A stretch of 64,000 bases of DNA from Jeotgalicoccus sp. (GCA_003513765.1 DONT01000001.1:43927-107926), one strand, 5' to 3'; positions 1 through 9,136 are shown, counted from the first letter of the stretch. Made by a program: numbers and translations. The notes: generated by a model from the letters alone, not told the origin.

Positions 1-165
1 ACTGTGACTTTTACAATGACGAGGTAGAGAGCTTATTCCGTCACTGTGGTTCTCACAACTACCCGACACAGCGTTTTTCGGGTCATTGTGACCCCCGTGC
101 CTGATAATGCCCATTGCTCACCCCTCCGTTTATCGCTACAATATTCATAAAGGAGCGTGTGCACA

Positions 166-948
166 ATGATTCCTCAATCAGAAATTGTAATTATGGCGGC
201 TGTAGGTGTCACAGCAGTTTTACTGCCGTTTATTTTTATGATCATCCTCAGAAAAAAGTTTAAAATCAGATGGCTGCCGTTCATTTTGGGTATCGGCATA
301 TTTTTAGTGTTTGCTTTAATTCTCGAACAGATTATGCATGTTTTCGTGCTGAGCCCTGAACCCGACGGCACAATCGCATTAGTCTCATCATCACCGTGGC
401 TTTATGTTCTTTACGGTATTTTCGCCGCGGGTATTTTTGAAGAGACGGGACGGTTATTCGCATTCCTGCTCACAAAAAAACATTATCGTGATGTAGACAG
501 CGCGGTGTCGTATGGTATCGGACACGGCGGTTTTGAGGCTGCCGCGGTCGTTGCTCTCGGAATGCTGAACGGAATTATCCTTGCTGTCATGATAAATTCC
601 GGGTCTGATGCAATCAGCGCGCTGCCAATTGCAGCCGAAGATTTAGTCGTGAGCCAGCCGTGGTATATGTACTTAGTTGCGATTATGGAAAGAGTTATTG
701 CGATGAGTCTGCATATTGCCTTGTCGGTCATCGTCTTCTCGGCAGTGATGATGAAAGGGAAGTGGTGGCTGTATCCGCTCGCGATTCTTCTGCATGCGCT
801 CGCAAATACGACGGCGGCGATGATGCAGGTGGGACTGCTCACTAATATTTATTTAATGTATGCAGGCTTAATCCTAATAACTGCAATTACAATCTTTATC
901 GCGGTAAGACTGGTGAAAGATTACAGAACAAATATTTATTCTTTGTAA
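166..948 (+). CDS. YhfC-family intramembrane metalloprotease-like protein
   Basis: About 260 residues, nearly all hydrophobic, with seven or more predicted membrane segments. Conserved polar motifs in membrane context are EETGR (near residue 93), YGIGHGGFEA (near 117) and HALANTT (near 225), the pattern of the YhfC family of predicted intramembrane metalloproteases, related in layout to the CPBP/PrsW group. Glu and His residues of these motifs would be the metal ligands; the substrate is unknown. An in-frame GTG lies at 157, but the strong ribosome site AAAGGAG at 149-155 is spaced correctly only for the ATG at 166. It is monocistronic, closed by the terminator at 1012. The family call is from motif memory; the function is inferred. 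Confidence 0.75.
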   Translation: MIPQSEIVIMAAVGVTAVLLPFIFMIILRKKFKIRWLPFILGIGIFLVFALILEQIMHVFVLSPEPDGTIALVSSSPWLYVLYGIFAAGIFEETGRLFAFLLTKKHYRDVDSAVSYGIGHGGFEAAAVVALGMLNGIILAVMINSGSDAISALPIAAEDLVVSQPWYMYLVAIMERVIAMSLHIALSVIVFSAVMMKGKWWLYPLAILLHALANTTAAMMQVGLLTNIYLMYAGLILITAITIFIAVRLVKDYRTNIYSL

Positions 949-1011
949 GATAAAAACCCGTCGCCCAAGAAGACAGTTTTAACTGCTAACAACAATATAC
1001 TGATAATTCAG

Positions 1012-1042
1012 CCTTATCCATTAAATGGATAAGGTTTTTTTT
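1012..1042 (+). terminator. Rho-independent terminator after the YhfC-like gene
   Basis: Perfect 10-bp stem (CCTTATCCAT / ATGGATAAGG) with a 3-nt loop, followed by eight T. It ends the transcript of the gene at 166-948. Confidence 0.9.
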
Positions 1043-1130
1043 ACACCTCTCAGCCTTTATGCCCCAACGGTTTGAGTGCATAATGTTGATATATCAGTGT
1101 TGTAAGCGTTAACATATTTTCTAAAAAGCA

Positions 1131-1159
1131 TGGACAAGACCGGATAAATAGACTATATT
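1131..1159 (+). promoter_or_regulatory. Probable sigma-A promoter of the amino-acid symporter
   Basis: TGGACA at 1131-1136 and TATATT at 1154-1159 are separated by 17 bp and lie about 50 bp upstream of the start codon at 1208. Confidence 0.55.
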
Positions 1160-1207
1160 TGAGTGGTAATTTCTTATTATAGAAAGAAAACAAAGGGGAA
1201 TCATTTA

Positions 1208-2761
1208 ATGGAGACAGTTGTAACGTTTTTTAACGACATCGTCTGGAGTGCCGCACTGGTTATACTTCTCGTTGTCGCAGGGTTGTACTTCTCAATTCGC
1301 ATGAGATTGTTCCAGGTGCGATACATAGTCGACATGGTCCGTTTAATGTTTAAAGGCGGGAAATCAGCTGATGGAATTTCAAGTTTCCAGGCAATTGCTG
1401 TATCATTGGCAGGGCGTGTCGGAACAGGTAACATCGTCGGTGTTTCTACGGCAATCTTTATCGGGGGTCCAGGTGCAGTATTCTGGATGTGGCTCATCGC
1501 CTTCCTTGGTGCAGGCAGTGCATTCGTAGAGTCGACACTGGCACAGATTTACAAACAGAAAGAGGATGGACAGTACCGCGGGGGGCCGGCGTACTACATC
1601 GAAAAGGGAATCGGTGGAACGTTTGGTAAGTACTACGCTTTGCTTTTCGCAGTAGTAACAGTACTTGCGTGCGGTCTGTTACTTCCAGGTATTCAGTCCA
1701 ACTCAATTTCAAGTGCAGCAACAAACGCATTGCCGATGCTTGATGGCTGGATGATCGGTGTATTCCTGATCGTCATTCTTGCAGTTGTTATTTTCGGCGG
1801 TATCCGTTCAATTGCAAACGTTGCGACAGCAGCAGTGCCGTTTATGGCAATTGCATATATCATCGTGGCGGTAACAATCGTAATTATGAACATTTCAGAA
1901 GTACCGGCTTTATTCGGTTTAATCTTCAGAAGTGCATTCGGTCTTGAACAGCAGTTCGCAGGTACAGTTGGTGCCATGATTATGATCGGTGTTAAACGCG
2001 GATTGTACTCAAACGAAGCAGGTCAGGGTACAGGCGCTCACGCAGCAGGTGCTGCTGAAGTATCTCACCCGGCGAAACAGGGTCTTGTTCAGTCATTCTC
2101 TGTATACATCGATACTTTATTCGTATGTACAGCAACAGCACTGATGATTTTAATGACAGGTATGTATAACGTGTCTGACGGCGACGGCGGACTCATTATA
2201 GATAACGGTGTGTATCAGACGAACGCTGAAGGCGAGAAAGATGTTTCCGGTACGGTTACATTTACTCAAGCCGGTATCGACAGCGCGTTCCACGGCATGG
2301 ATAACTTCCAGGAAGGCTTTATTGGATTCGGTTCATACTTCATCGCATTCGCACTTCTGTTCTTCTGTTATACGACGATGCTCGCGTATTACTATATAGC
2401 AGAGACGAACCTGGTATATATGCTTAAAGGCAGAATGCCTTGGCTGAAAATTGTACTTGGGATTGTATTAATTGGTTCAGCGTACTACGGTACGGTTTCA
2501 ACAGCAGACCTCGCATGGCAGATGGGTGACCTCGGTGTAGGACTGATGGCGTGGATTAACGTTATCGCGATACTCATCCTGCAAAAACCGGCACTCAAAG
2601 CATTCAGAGATTACGAGCGTCAGTACAAACTGCAGAAGCAGGGCAAAATTGACGAGATTGTCTTTGAGCCGACTCGCGATGAATTTAAAGATCACAACTT
2701 CTGGGTGGATGAATATCCAAGAAGAAATGAAGAAGGCTATGACTATCCGGACAGAAATTAA
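1208..2761 (+). CDS. Sodium/alanine (AGCS family) symporter
   Basis: A 517-residue integral membrane protein of the alanine-or-glycine:cation symporter family (AlsT/DagA-like), which imports small neutral amino acids with Na+. It has about ten hydrophobic segments. Family landmarks are the N-terminal SFQAIAVSLAGRVGTGNIVG stretch (near residue 60), FVESTLAQIYK (near 105) and RGLYSNEAGQGTGAHAAGAA (near 265-285). The cytosolic tail is charged and ends in an acidic, aromatic-rich segment. The start at 1208 is preferred over an in-frame upstream codon because AAAGGGGAA lies 7-15 bases before it. It is flanked by its own promoter and terminator, so probably single-gene. Exact substrate is not readable from sequence. 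Confidence 0.9.
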   Translation: METVVTFFNDIVWSAALVILLVVAGLYFSIRMRLFQVRYIVDMVRLMFKGGKSADGISSFQAIAVSLAGRVGTGNIVGVSTAIFIGGPGAVFWMWLIAFLGAGSAFVESTLAQIYKQKEDGQYRGGPAYYIEKGIGGTFGKYYALLFAVVTVLACGLLLPGIQSNSISSAATNALPMLDGWMIGVFLIVILAVVIFGGIRSIANVATAAVPFMAIAYIIVAVTIVIMNISEVPALFGLIFRSAFGLEQQFAGTVGAMIMIGVKRGLYSNEAGQGTGAHAAGAAEVSHPAKQGLVQSFSVYIDTLFVCTATALMILMTGMYNVSDGDGGLIIDNGVYQTNAEGEKDVSGTVTFTQAGIDSAFHGMDNFQEGFIGFGSYFIAFALLFFCYTTMLAYYYIAETNLVYMLKGRMPWLKIVLGIVLIGSAYYGTVSTADLAWQMGDLGVGLMAWINVIAILILQKPALKAFRDYERQYKLQKQGKIDEIVFEPTRDEFKDHNFWVDEYPRRNEEGYDYPDRN

Positions 2762-2771
2762 TTTAACTGCA

Positions 2772-2800
2772 GCACTCTCTTAATGGAGGGTGCTTTCTTT
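2772..2800 (+). terminator. Terminator after the AGCS symporter
   Basis: GCACTCTC and GAGGGTGC form an 8-bp stem with one G-T pair around a short AT loop, followed by a T-rich run. Confidence 0.7.
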
Positions 2801-2877
2801 CGCAGTATTATTATTTCGAAAGCTGAAATACTTTGTGGTAAAATAAATTTAACATCAATTTTAAAGGGGATATTTAA

Positions 2878-3954
2878 ATGGATAAACAGCTTGAAATGCT
2901 TAAAGACTTAACAGATGTAAACGGGATCGCAGGATTTGAAAGTGAAGTAAAACATAAGATGAAAAACTACCTCGAACCGGTCAGCGATGAAATTATAGAA
3001 GATAACCTCGGCGGCGTGTATGGTAAAAAGAATGCAGCCAGCAGTAGTAAAACAATTCTTGTTGCAGGCCATCTGGATGAAATCGGCTTTATGGTGACCG
3101 AAATTGACGACAACGGTTTCCTTAAATTTACACCGGTCGGCGGCTGGTGGAACCAGGTCATGCTGTCACAGCGCATGCATATTACAACGGGTGACGGCAA
3201 AGTCATTACAGGTGTGATCGGTTCTAAACCGCCGCACGTACTGTCGGCATCAGAGCGCAAGAAACCGGTCGAAATTAAAGATATGTTTATCGATATCGGT
3301 GTGGCGTCGAAAGACGAAGCACTTGAAGCAGGAGTTATGCTGGGTGACATGGTCACACCTGCGTCGGAGTTTGAAGAGATGACAAATAAAAACTATTTGC
3401 TCGCTAAAGCATGGGACAACCGTTACGGTGTGGCACTGTCAATCGATGTCATGAAGAATCTTGCAGAAGAAAATATAGATATCAACTTTGTCGGCGGTGC
3501 AACAGTGCAGGAAGAAGTAGGACTCCGAGGTGCGAAAGTCGGTGCCAACAAAGTGAAACCTGACCTTGCAATCGCAGTGGACGTCGGTCTTGCAATGGAT
3601 ACTCCGGGAATGAAATCTTCAAACGGTACGGGAGATCTTGGTAAAGGACCGCTGGTATTATTAATGGACGGTTCAATGATCGGGCATGTGCCTTTCAGAA
3701 AACACGTGATGGCAGTTGCCAAAGACAAAGATATCCCTGTACAATTACAAGTGATAACGGGCGGAGGTACAGATGCTGGTTCATTCCACGTCGCACATGA
3801 CGGAATTCCGTCAGTTGTCGTTGGTGTGCCGGTACGCTATATGCATTCAAACGTTTCAATTATGCATAAAGAAGACTACAATAATGCGGTTAAACTCGTA
3901 ACTGAAGTAGTTAAATCATTAAACGACGATAAGGTGGACGAAATCATTTGGTAA
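2878..3954 (+). CDS. M42-family glutamyl aminopeptidase/deblocking aminopeptidase
   Basis: A 358-residue cytosolic metallopeptidase of the M42 family (PepA/YsdC/FrvX type), a co-catalytic two-metal enzyme that trims N-terminal residues from peptides. Visible metal and catalytic motifs are AGHLDEIGFMV with His65 and Asp67, WDNRYG (bridging Asp, near residue 180), VQEEVGLRG (catalytic Glu and ligand Glu, near 210), AVDVGLAMDTPG (near 235) and the late GGGTDAGSFH and MHS motifs. Length is typical. A good AAAGGGG ribosome site precedes the ATG. The following methyltransferase gene overlaps its end by 7 bases, so the two are co-transcribed. Confidence 0.9.
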   Translation: MDKQLEMLKDLTDVNGIAGFESEVKHKMKNYLEPVSDEIIEDNLGGVYGKKNAASSSKTILVAGHLDEIGFMVTEIDDNGFLKFTPVGGWWNQVMLSQRMHITTGDGKVITGVIGSKPPHVLSASERKKPVEIKDMFIDIGVASKDEALEAGVMLGDMVTPASEFEEMTNKNYLLAKAWDNRYGVALSIDVMKNLAEENIDINFVGGATVQEEVGLRGAKVGANKVKPDLAIAVDVGLAMDTPGMKSSNGTGDLGKGPLVLLMDGSMIGHVPFRKHVMAVAKDKDIPVQLQVITGGGTDAGSFHVAHDGIPSVVVGVPVRYMHSNVSIMHKEDYNNAVKLVTEVVKSLNDDKVDEIIW

Positions 3955-4691
3955 AAGAAGTAATTTCTTCAAAAGATAACACGCGCATTAAAAATTACCG
4001 TAAACTGCATACGGCAAAAGGACGCAAAAAGTCAGACCAGTTTTTAATCGAAGGTGTTCATTTAGTTGAAGAAGCGGTTAATTATAACCAGCCGGTCGAT
4101 ACGATTATTATCGAAGACGGTTTCCAGCACAATTTAAATATCGATAAATTTAAAGTTTTATATGTGTCGCGTGATGTTATGAAAACTTTATCGACACTCG
4201 ATACGCCTCCGGGCATTGCTGCTGTCGTGAACCAGCAGAAACCGGGCAAGGTGGATTACAACAGAGTGCTGCTGCTCGAAGACATTCAGGATCCGGGCAA
4301 CCTCGGCACATTAATCCGTACAGCCGATGCATTCGGTTTTAAAACAGTATTAATTACGCCGAAAAGTGCAGATCCGTATAACCCGAAAGTATTACGCAGC
4401 GCACAGGGGAGTCATTTCCACCTGAATATTTTACAGCGCGAAGCAGCTGAAGCAATCGCAGGCTTTAAAGGTATTAAAATCGGCACATCGCTGAACGATG
4501 CGGTCTATATTGACGATTTCAATAAGCCGGATGGCGATATTATGCTGGTTCTCGGCAACGAAGGCCAGGGGCTGACTGATGAAACGCTGCAGCTGATGGA
4601 TATTAATGCAAAAATTAATATGCCGGGCTCAAGCGAAAGTTTAAATGTTGCAATCGCCGGTGCCATTATGATGCATCATTTTAAATCTTGA
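3948..4691 (+). CDS. TrmH/SpoU-family RNA methyltransferase (YsgA-like)
   Basis: A 247-residue SPOUT-class RNA 2'-O-methyltransferase. An N-terminal substrate-binding domain (residues 1-90, with KGRKKSDQFLIEGVHLVEEA) precedes the trefoil-knot catalytic domain with the three SpoU motifs: LLLEDIQDPGNLGTLIRTAD (near 100), the middle LVLGNEGQGL (near 203) and the C-terminal INMPGSSESLNVAIAGAIMM (near 222-243). In Bacillus and staphylococci the orthologue sits just upstream of pheST, as here. It starts with TTG at 3948, 10 bases after AAGGTGG, overlapping the peptidase stop; no ATG or GTG fits. The target nucleotide is unknown from sequence. Confidence 0.87.
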   Translation: MVKEVISSKDNTRIKNYRKLHTAKGRKKSDQFLIEGVHLVEEAVNYNQPVDTIIIEDGFQHNLNIDKFKVLYVSRDVMKTLSTLDTPPGIAAVVNQQKPGKVDYNRVLLLEDIQDPGNLGTLIRTADAFGFKTVLITPKSADPYNPKVLRSAQGSHFHLNILQREAAEAIAGFKGIKIGTSLNDAVYIDDFNKPDGDIMLVLGNEGQGLTDETLQLMDINAKINMPGSSESLNVAIAGAIMMHHFKS

Positions 4692-4744
4692 TTTTAACCG
4701 TATTTCAGCTATAATGGATGTAACAATATTATAAATCTGCTTCG

Positions 4745-4960
4745 GTTGAAGTTAGGAATAAATGATTATCATGACCACTCACAGAGAACATTAATATCAG
4801 CTGAAAATTAATGTATGGTTTTAATCAGTGTTCACCTGATTGATGAAGTAATACGGGCCTGCGTCACCATATAGACGCCAATAAGTGTCTGCATATGCAG
4901 AAAATTAGGTGGTACCACGGAACTCCGTCCTTTTGTTTAGGACGGAGTTTTTTGTTTTTA
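4745..4960 (+). promoter_or_regulatory. T-box riboswitch (tRNA-Phe sensing) upstream of pheST
   Basis: The leader between the methyltransferase and pheS has the canonical T-box AGGTGGTACCACGG at 4907-4920. It is followed at once by the alternative terminator AACTCCGTCC / GGACGGAGTT plus T-run (4921-4954). Stem I lies further upstream, and a TTC triplet in the segment near 4831-4836 fits a Phe specifier codon. Uncharged tRNA-Phe would pair with the specifier and the T-box, favouring antitermination and expression of pheST. The T-box and terminator are seen directly; the specifier assignment is inferred from position. Confidence 0.93.
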
Positions 4961-4994
4961 ATAATATACTTTAATAATATGAGGAGTGACGGGC

Positions 4995-6059
4995 ATGACA
5001 CAGGTGATGGAAACAATGCAGCTTGAATTTAACGATAAATTAAGCCGGGTTGATAACAGTAAAGCACTCGCTGATTTACGTGTTGAATATTTAGGTAAAA
5101 AAGGTAAAGTAACAGGATTAATGAAAGAGATGAAAAATCTGTCAAACGAAGAACGTCCGGCTTACGGCCAAAAAGTTAACGTGCTGCGTAACGACATCGA
5201 AACGAAACTTTCTGAACTTGAAGCGGAACTGTCTAAAAAAGCGCTTGAAGCGAAATTGGCTGAAGAAACAATCGATGTAACATTACCGGGACGCACGCTT
5301 GAAGTCGGCGGTTCAAATCCGCTTGACCGTATCGTTGAAGACATTGAAGATTTCTTTATCGGCCTAGGTTACGAAATTAAAGAAGGTTACGAAGTCGAGC
5401 AGGATTACTATAATTTCGAAGCGCTGAATTTACCGAAGTCACATCCGGCACGCGATATGCAGGACAGTTTCTATATTTCTGAAGATATTCTCTTACGCAC
5501 GCACACTTCACCGGTTCAGGCGCGTACGCTTGAAGCTCAAAAAGGTGAAGGTCCGGTTAAAATTATCTGTCCGGGTAAGGTATACCGCCGCGACAGCGAT
5601 GACGCGACGCATTCACACCAGTTCACGCAGATTGAAGGACTTGTAGTCGATAAAAACATTCACCTCAGTGATTTAAAAGGCACGCTTGAATTATTTGCGA
5701 AAGAAATTTTCGGCAGCGAAAGAGAAGTTCGTTTACGCCCGAGTTATTTCCCGTTCACTGAGCCAAGTGTTGAAGTCGATATTTCATGCTTCAAATGTAA
5801 GGGGTCAGGCTGTAACGTGTGTAAACAGACAGGCTGGATTGAAATTTTAGGTGCCGGTATGGTACACCCGAACGTTCTTGAAATGGCAGGCTTTGATTCT
5901 AGAGAATATTCAGGCTTTGCATTCGGAATGGGCCCGGACCGTGTGGCAATGCTAAAATACGGTATTGAAGATATCCGTCATTTATATACGAACGATTTAA
6001 GATTTATCGATCAATTTATTCCGACAGAAGATGGAGGCGAACAGAATGAGAGTATCTAG
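4995..6059 (+). CDS. pheS: Phenylalanine-tRNA ligase alpha subunit
   Basis: A 354-residue class II aminoacyl-tRNA synthetase subunit; with PheT it forms the alpha2beta2 enzyme charging tRNA-Phe. Residues 1-90 form the N-terminal coiled coil. The catalytic core shows FYISEDILLRTHTSPVQ (motif 2 region), a Cys cluster CFKCKGSGCNVC typical of Firmicute PheS, ILGAGMVHPNVL and the motif 3 stretch GFAFGMGPDRVAMLKYG near residue 310. The ATG at 4995 is chosen over GTG 4986 because GAGGAG at 4981-4986 is the ribosome site. Regulated by the T-box upstream; it overlaps pheT by 14 bases. Confidence 0.97.
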   Translation: MTQVMETMQLEFNDKLSRVDNSKALADLRVEYLGKKGKVTGLMKEMKNLSNEERPAYGQKVNVLRNDIETKLSELEAELSKKALEAKLAEETIDVTLPGRTLEVGGSNPLDRIVEDIEDFFIGLGYEIKEGYEVEQDYYNFEALNLPKSHPARDMQDSFYISEDILLRTHTSPVQARTLEAQKGEGPVKIICPGKVYRRDSDDATHSHQFTQIEGLVVDKNIHLSDLKGTLELFAKEIFGSEREVRLRPSYFPFTEPSVEVDISCFKCKGSGCNVCKQTGWIEILGAGMVHPNVLEMAGFDSREYSGFAFGMGPDRVAMLKYGIEDIRHLYTNDLRFIDQFIPTEDGGEQNESI

Positions 6060-8448
6060 AGAATGGTTAGAAACGCTTATCGATATTAATGTGCCGACCG
6101 CAGAACTTGCTGAAAGTATTACGCGCGGCGGGATTGAAGTCGATGATATTATCGATTACACAGCGGATATTAAAAAGCTGGTTGTCGGCTATGTGAAGTC
6201 GGTTAAACCGCATCCTGAAGCGGACCGTTTAAACTTGTGCGAAGTAGATACAGGCGAAGAAACAACGCAAATCGTCTGCGGGGCACCGAACGTCAAAGCT
6301 GACAGCTACGTAATCGTTTCTAAAGTCGGCGGCAGACTCCCAGGCGGAATTAAAATTAAACGCGCGAAACTCCGCGGTGAAGTATCGGAAGGCATGATTT
6401 GTTCGTTAGAAGAAATCGGCGTAAAAGAAGAATATGTGCCGGCGGAATACCAGGGCGGAATTTTCATGTTTAATTCTGAGCCCGCTCCAGGTACCGGTGC
6501 GCTTGAAGCTTTATACTTAGATGATCAAGTGCTTGAGTTCGACTTAACGCCAAACCGTAAAGACGCTTTATCAATGATCGGTGCAGCATACGAAACACGT
6601 GCCTTATTCGGTGGTGAAGTTGAATTGCCGGACACATCTGTTAAAGAAATTGACGATGTGGTTACAGTCGCAGTTGAAAACGAAGACAGCCAAGCAGTGC
6701 CGTTTTACGCTGTTAGAGAAGTCAGAGATTTAGAAATTAAACCGGCCCCGTTATGGATGCAGATTCGTTTAATTAAAGCGGGCATTCGTCCGATTAACAA
6801 CGTCGTTGATATTTCAAACTACGTGTTAATGGAATACGGCCAGCCGCTCCATATGTTCGACCGCGATAAAATCGGTTCGGATAAAATTGTGACACGTTCG
6901 GCTAAAAAAGATGAGAAGTTCACTACGCTAGACGGCAAGGAACGCACGCTGAACGTTGAGGACATCGTTATTACAAATGGCGAAGTGCCAATCGCCTTAG
7001 CTGGTGTAATGGGCGGTCAGGATTCTGAAGTAACCGCTCAGACTGTAAACGTCGTGATTGAATCTGCCTTATTCGAACCGGTTCGAATCCGCAAAACGAG
7101 CAGCCGCTTAAACTTGCGCAGTGAAGCATCACAGCGTTTTGAAAAAGGTGTTTCACACGAATTTATATTACCTGCGGTAAACCGTGCAGCATATTTATTA
7201 GAAAAATATGCAGGCGGCAAGACGCTGAACGGTATTGCATCTGAAGGCCAGCTTAATTTAGAGCCGGGTGTCATTCAGACATCTGCGGACTTTATCAATA
7301 AGCGTCTCGGTACTGAGTTAACAGTGGCTGAAATTCTCGGCACACTGCAGAAACTTGGATTAGGCGCTGAAGAAAAAGACGGGTCAATTGACGTAATCAT
7401 TCCCTCACGCCGCGATGATCTGAAAATTCCTGAAGATATTTCTGAAGAAGTGGCACGCATATTCGGCTACGATAATATTCCTTCGACATTGCCGGAATAT
7501 TCGACGATTACGCCGGGCCGTTTATCGGATGAACAGCAGCAAGTCCGCGTAATTAAACGCCAGCTGAATGCACAAGGCTTCTCTCAGGCGATCAACTACG
7601 CCTTAACAAGCAAAAAACGCATTGGTGAATTTACGACGCTGTCAGATTCACTTAAATTATTAATGCCGATGAGTGAAGACCGCGCAGTGCTGAGAACGTC
7701 ACTTGTGCCGCACTTAGTGGATAACGCGACGTATAACGTGAACCGCCAGCAGAAAAACGTGTCACTGTTTGAGATTGGTAAAATATTTGTAACTAACGGG
7801 CAGGATAAACTGCCAGATGAAGTGGAAATGCTCGCTGGAATCGTTACAGGCGAACAGCATAAAACAGCATGGACGAATACCTTTGTACCGTCAGATTTCT
7901 ACACGGTAAAAGGTGTGCTCGAATCACTGTTTACGAAACTCGGTCTTCTTGACCGCGTGACTTATAAACAATCGTCGGTACACGATGAACTTCACCCTGG
8001 ACGGACAGCCGAAGTTTATCTTGACGATAAAGCAATCGGTTTCGCAGGCGAACTGCATCCGCAGTATGCTGCAGACCATGACCTGGGTCAGACGGCAGTC
8101 TTTGAAATTAACTTGGCAGAAGTACTGCGTATTAAAACGGGCAGCATTCTGTACGATTTCCTGCCGAAATATCCGTCGATGTCACGCGATATCGCGCTTG
8201 AAGTTGGGAGCGACGTAAACGTGTCTGAAATTATCGATGTGATTCGTGAAGCGGCGCCGAAATATTTAATAGACGTATATCCGTTTGACGTCTACGAAGG
8301 CGAACACATCGCAGACGGCAAAAAATCTGTTGCGCTCCACTTAACTTATTTAAACAGAGAAAAAACGCTGACAGATAAAGACATCGAAGCACTTCACACA
8401 CCAGTTGAAGAGGCATTGATCGCAGCAGGCTATGTAGTCAGAGGATAA
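6046..8448 (+). CDS. pheT: Phenylalanine-tRNA ligase beta subunit
   Basis: An 800-residue beta subunit, standard length. Domain order: tRNA-binding OB fold (residues 40-150, with HPEADRLNLCEVDTG), B3/B4 editing region (210-390, with RPINNVVDISNYVLMEYGQP), B5 (405-475, with IIPSRRDDLKIPEDISEEVA), catalytic-like core (490-690) and a C-terminal anticodon-binding FDX-ACB domain (705-800, YPSMSRDIALEV). The ATG at 6046 has TGGAGGCGA 8 bases upstream and overlaps the pheS end, indicating translational coupling. It is closed by the terminator at 8461. Confidence 0.97.
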   Translation: MRVSREWLETLIDINVPTAELAESITRGGIEVDDIIDYTADIKKLVVGYVKSVKPHPEADRLNLCEVDTGEETTQIVCGAPNVKADSYVIVSKVGGRLPGGIKIKRAKLRGEVSEGMICSLEEIGVKEEYVPAEYQGGIFMFNSEPAPGTGALEALYLDDQVLEFDLTPNRKDALSMIGAAYETRALFGGEVELPDTSVKEIDDVVTVAVENEDSQAVPFYAVREVRDLEIKPAPLWMQIRLIKAGIRPINNVVDISNYVLMEYGQPLHMFDRDKIGSDKIVTRSAKKDEKFTTLDGKERTLNVEDIVITNGEVPIALAGVMGGQDSEVTAQTVNVVIESALFEPVRIRKTSSRLNLRSEASQRFEKGVSHEFILPAVNRAAYLLEKYAGGKTLNGIASEGQLNLEPGVIQTSADFINKRLGTELTVAEILGTLQKLGLGAEEKDGSIDVIIPSRRDDLKIPEDISEEVARIFGYDNIPSTLPEYSTITPGRLSDEQQQVRVIKRQLNAQGFSQAINYALTSKKRIGEFTTLSDSLKLLMPMSEDRAVLRTSLVPHLVDNATYNVNRQQKNVSLFEIGKIFVTNGQDKLPDEVEMLAGIVTGEQHKTAWTNTFVPSDFYTVKGVLESLFTKLGLLDRVTYKQSSVHDELHPGRTAEVYLDDKAIGFAGELHPQYAADHDLGQTAVFEINLAEVLRIKTGSILYDFLPKYPSMSRDIALEVGSDVNVSEIIDVIREAAPKYLIDVYPFDVYEGEHIADGKKSVALHLTYLNREKTLTDKDIEALHTPVEEALIAAGYVVRG

Positions 8449-8460
8449 AATTTTTTATAG

Positions 8461-8491
8461 AAGCAGAGACGAAATTTGTCTCTGCTTTTTT
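8461..8491 (+). terminator. Terminator of the pheST operon
   Basis: AGCAGAGAC / GTCTCTGCT perfect 9-bp stem followed by a seven-T run. Confidence 0.92.
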
Positions 8492-8495
8492 GCTA

Positions 8496-8740
8496 CGCGA
8501 TATGTAGGTGGAAAATGTGAGAGGTAACGCGAAAAGGGTCGTAAAACGCGCTATGTAGGTGGAAAATGTGAGAGGTAACGCGAAAAGGGTCGTAAAACGC
8601 GCTACTTAAGCAGAAAATGTGAGAGGTAACGCGAAAAGGGTCATCAAACGCGCTACCTAAGCAGAAAATGTGAGCAGTAACGCGAAAAGAGTCATATAAT
8701 GAGTTATGTATGCATAAAAACTACAAGGTAACTCGTTAAT
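8496..8740 (+). repeat. Tandem array of 51-bp hairpin repeats (array 1)
   Basis: Units recur at exactly 51-bp spacing; the anchor TA-trinucleotide block starts at 8501, 8552, 8603, 8654 and 8705. Each unit is a 36-nt segment with inverted ends (CGCGCTA ... TAACGCG) plus a 15-nt spacer of the form AAAAGGGTCRTNAAA. Copies 1 and 2 are almost identical; copies 3-5 drift. In copy 5 both arms have changed together (GAGTTA ... TAACTC), so pairing is kept. No ORF of interest crosses it. It occupies the gap where S. aureus has rnhC between pheT and zapA. Confidence 0.93.
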
Positions 8741-8780
8741 TCCAGATTAGCAATCCCAACAACAGCACCATTTTAATTGC

Positions 8781-8809
8781 TTGTATTAACATTCGGGGAT
8801 AAGTATAAT
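8781..8809 (+). promoter_or_regulatory. Probable sigma-A promoter of zapA-cvpA-polX-mutS2
   Basis: TTGTAT at 8781-8786 and a consensus TATAAT at 8804-8809 with a 17-bp spacer, 57 bp before zapA. Confidence 0.75.
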
Positions 8810-8866
8810 AAAATATTGAAATAGATAAATGTGTGGGAAATTTTATCGATATGGGGGCAATGTAAT

Positions 8867-9136
8867 ATGAGCGGGAAAAAGACACGCATTGCTGTAAAAA
8901 TATATAATGAATATTACACTCTGGTGGGCAGCGACAACGAGGATCATCTGAGGCAGGTGGCGGAGGCGGTCGACAGTAATATTACTGCGATTGCTTCAAA
9001 GAGTCCGGGTCTTGATACGACGAGAAAAGCGGTGCTTACGGCTTGTAATATCATGGATGATTATATAAAGTTAAAAGAAAAATACGAGGCGCTGGAAAAA
9101 GAAAACAGTGCGCTTAAAAAAGGAACTAGCTTATGA
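8867..9136 (+). CDS. zapA: Cell division protein ZapA
   Basis: An 89-residue cytosolic protein that binds and bundles FtsZ at the septum. The ZapA fold is seen as the N-terminal strand region KKTRIAVKIYNEYYTLVG, a helix with the DEDHLRQVAEAVDSNI-like segment, and a C-terminal coiled coil rich in Lys/Glu (residues 60-86). The ATG at 8867 follows GGGGGCA at a proper distance; upstream in-frame codons have no ribosome site. An ATGA overlap joins it to cvpA. Its place after pheT matches other staphylococci except that rnhC is missing here. Confidence 0.9.
   Translation: MSGKKTRIAVKIYNEYYTLVGSDNEDHLRQVAEAVDSNITAIASKSPGLDTTRKAVLTACNIMDDYIKLKEKYEALEKENSALKKGTSL

Noticed and set aside
1..165. Third member of the 51-bp family at the window start
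   Set aside because: Short inverted repeats (GGGTCA-TTG-TGACCC at 80-94, GGTAG/CTACC at 23-63) are present, but no 51-bp periodicity can be shown in the available bases.
8496..8740. CRISPR array
   Set aside because: Both the 36-nt and 15-nt parts are repeated with similar drift; there are no unique spacers and no cas genes.
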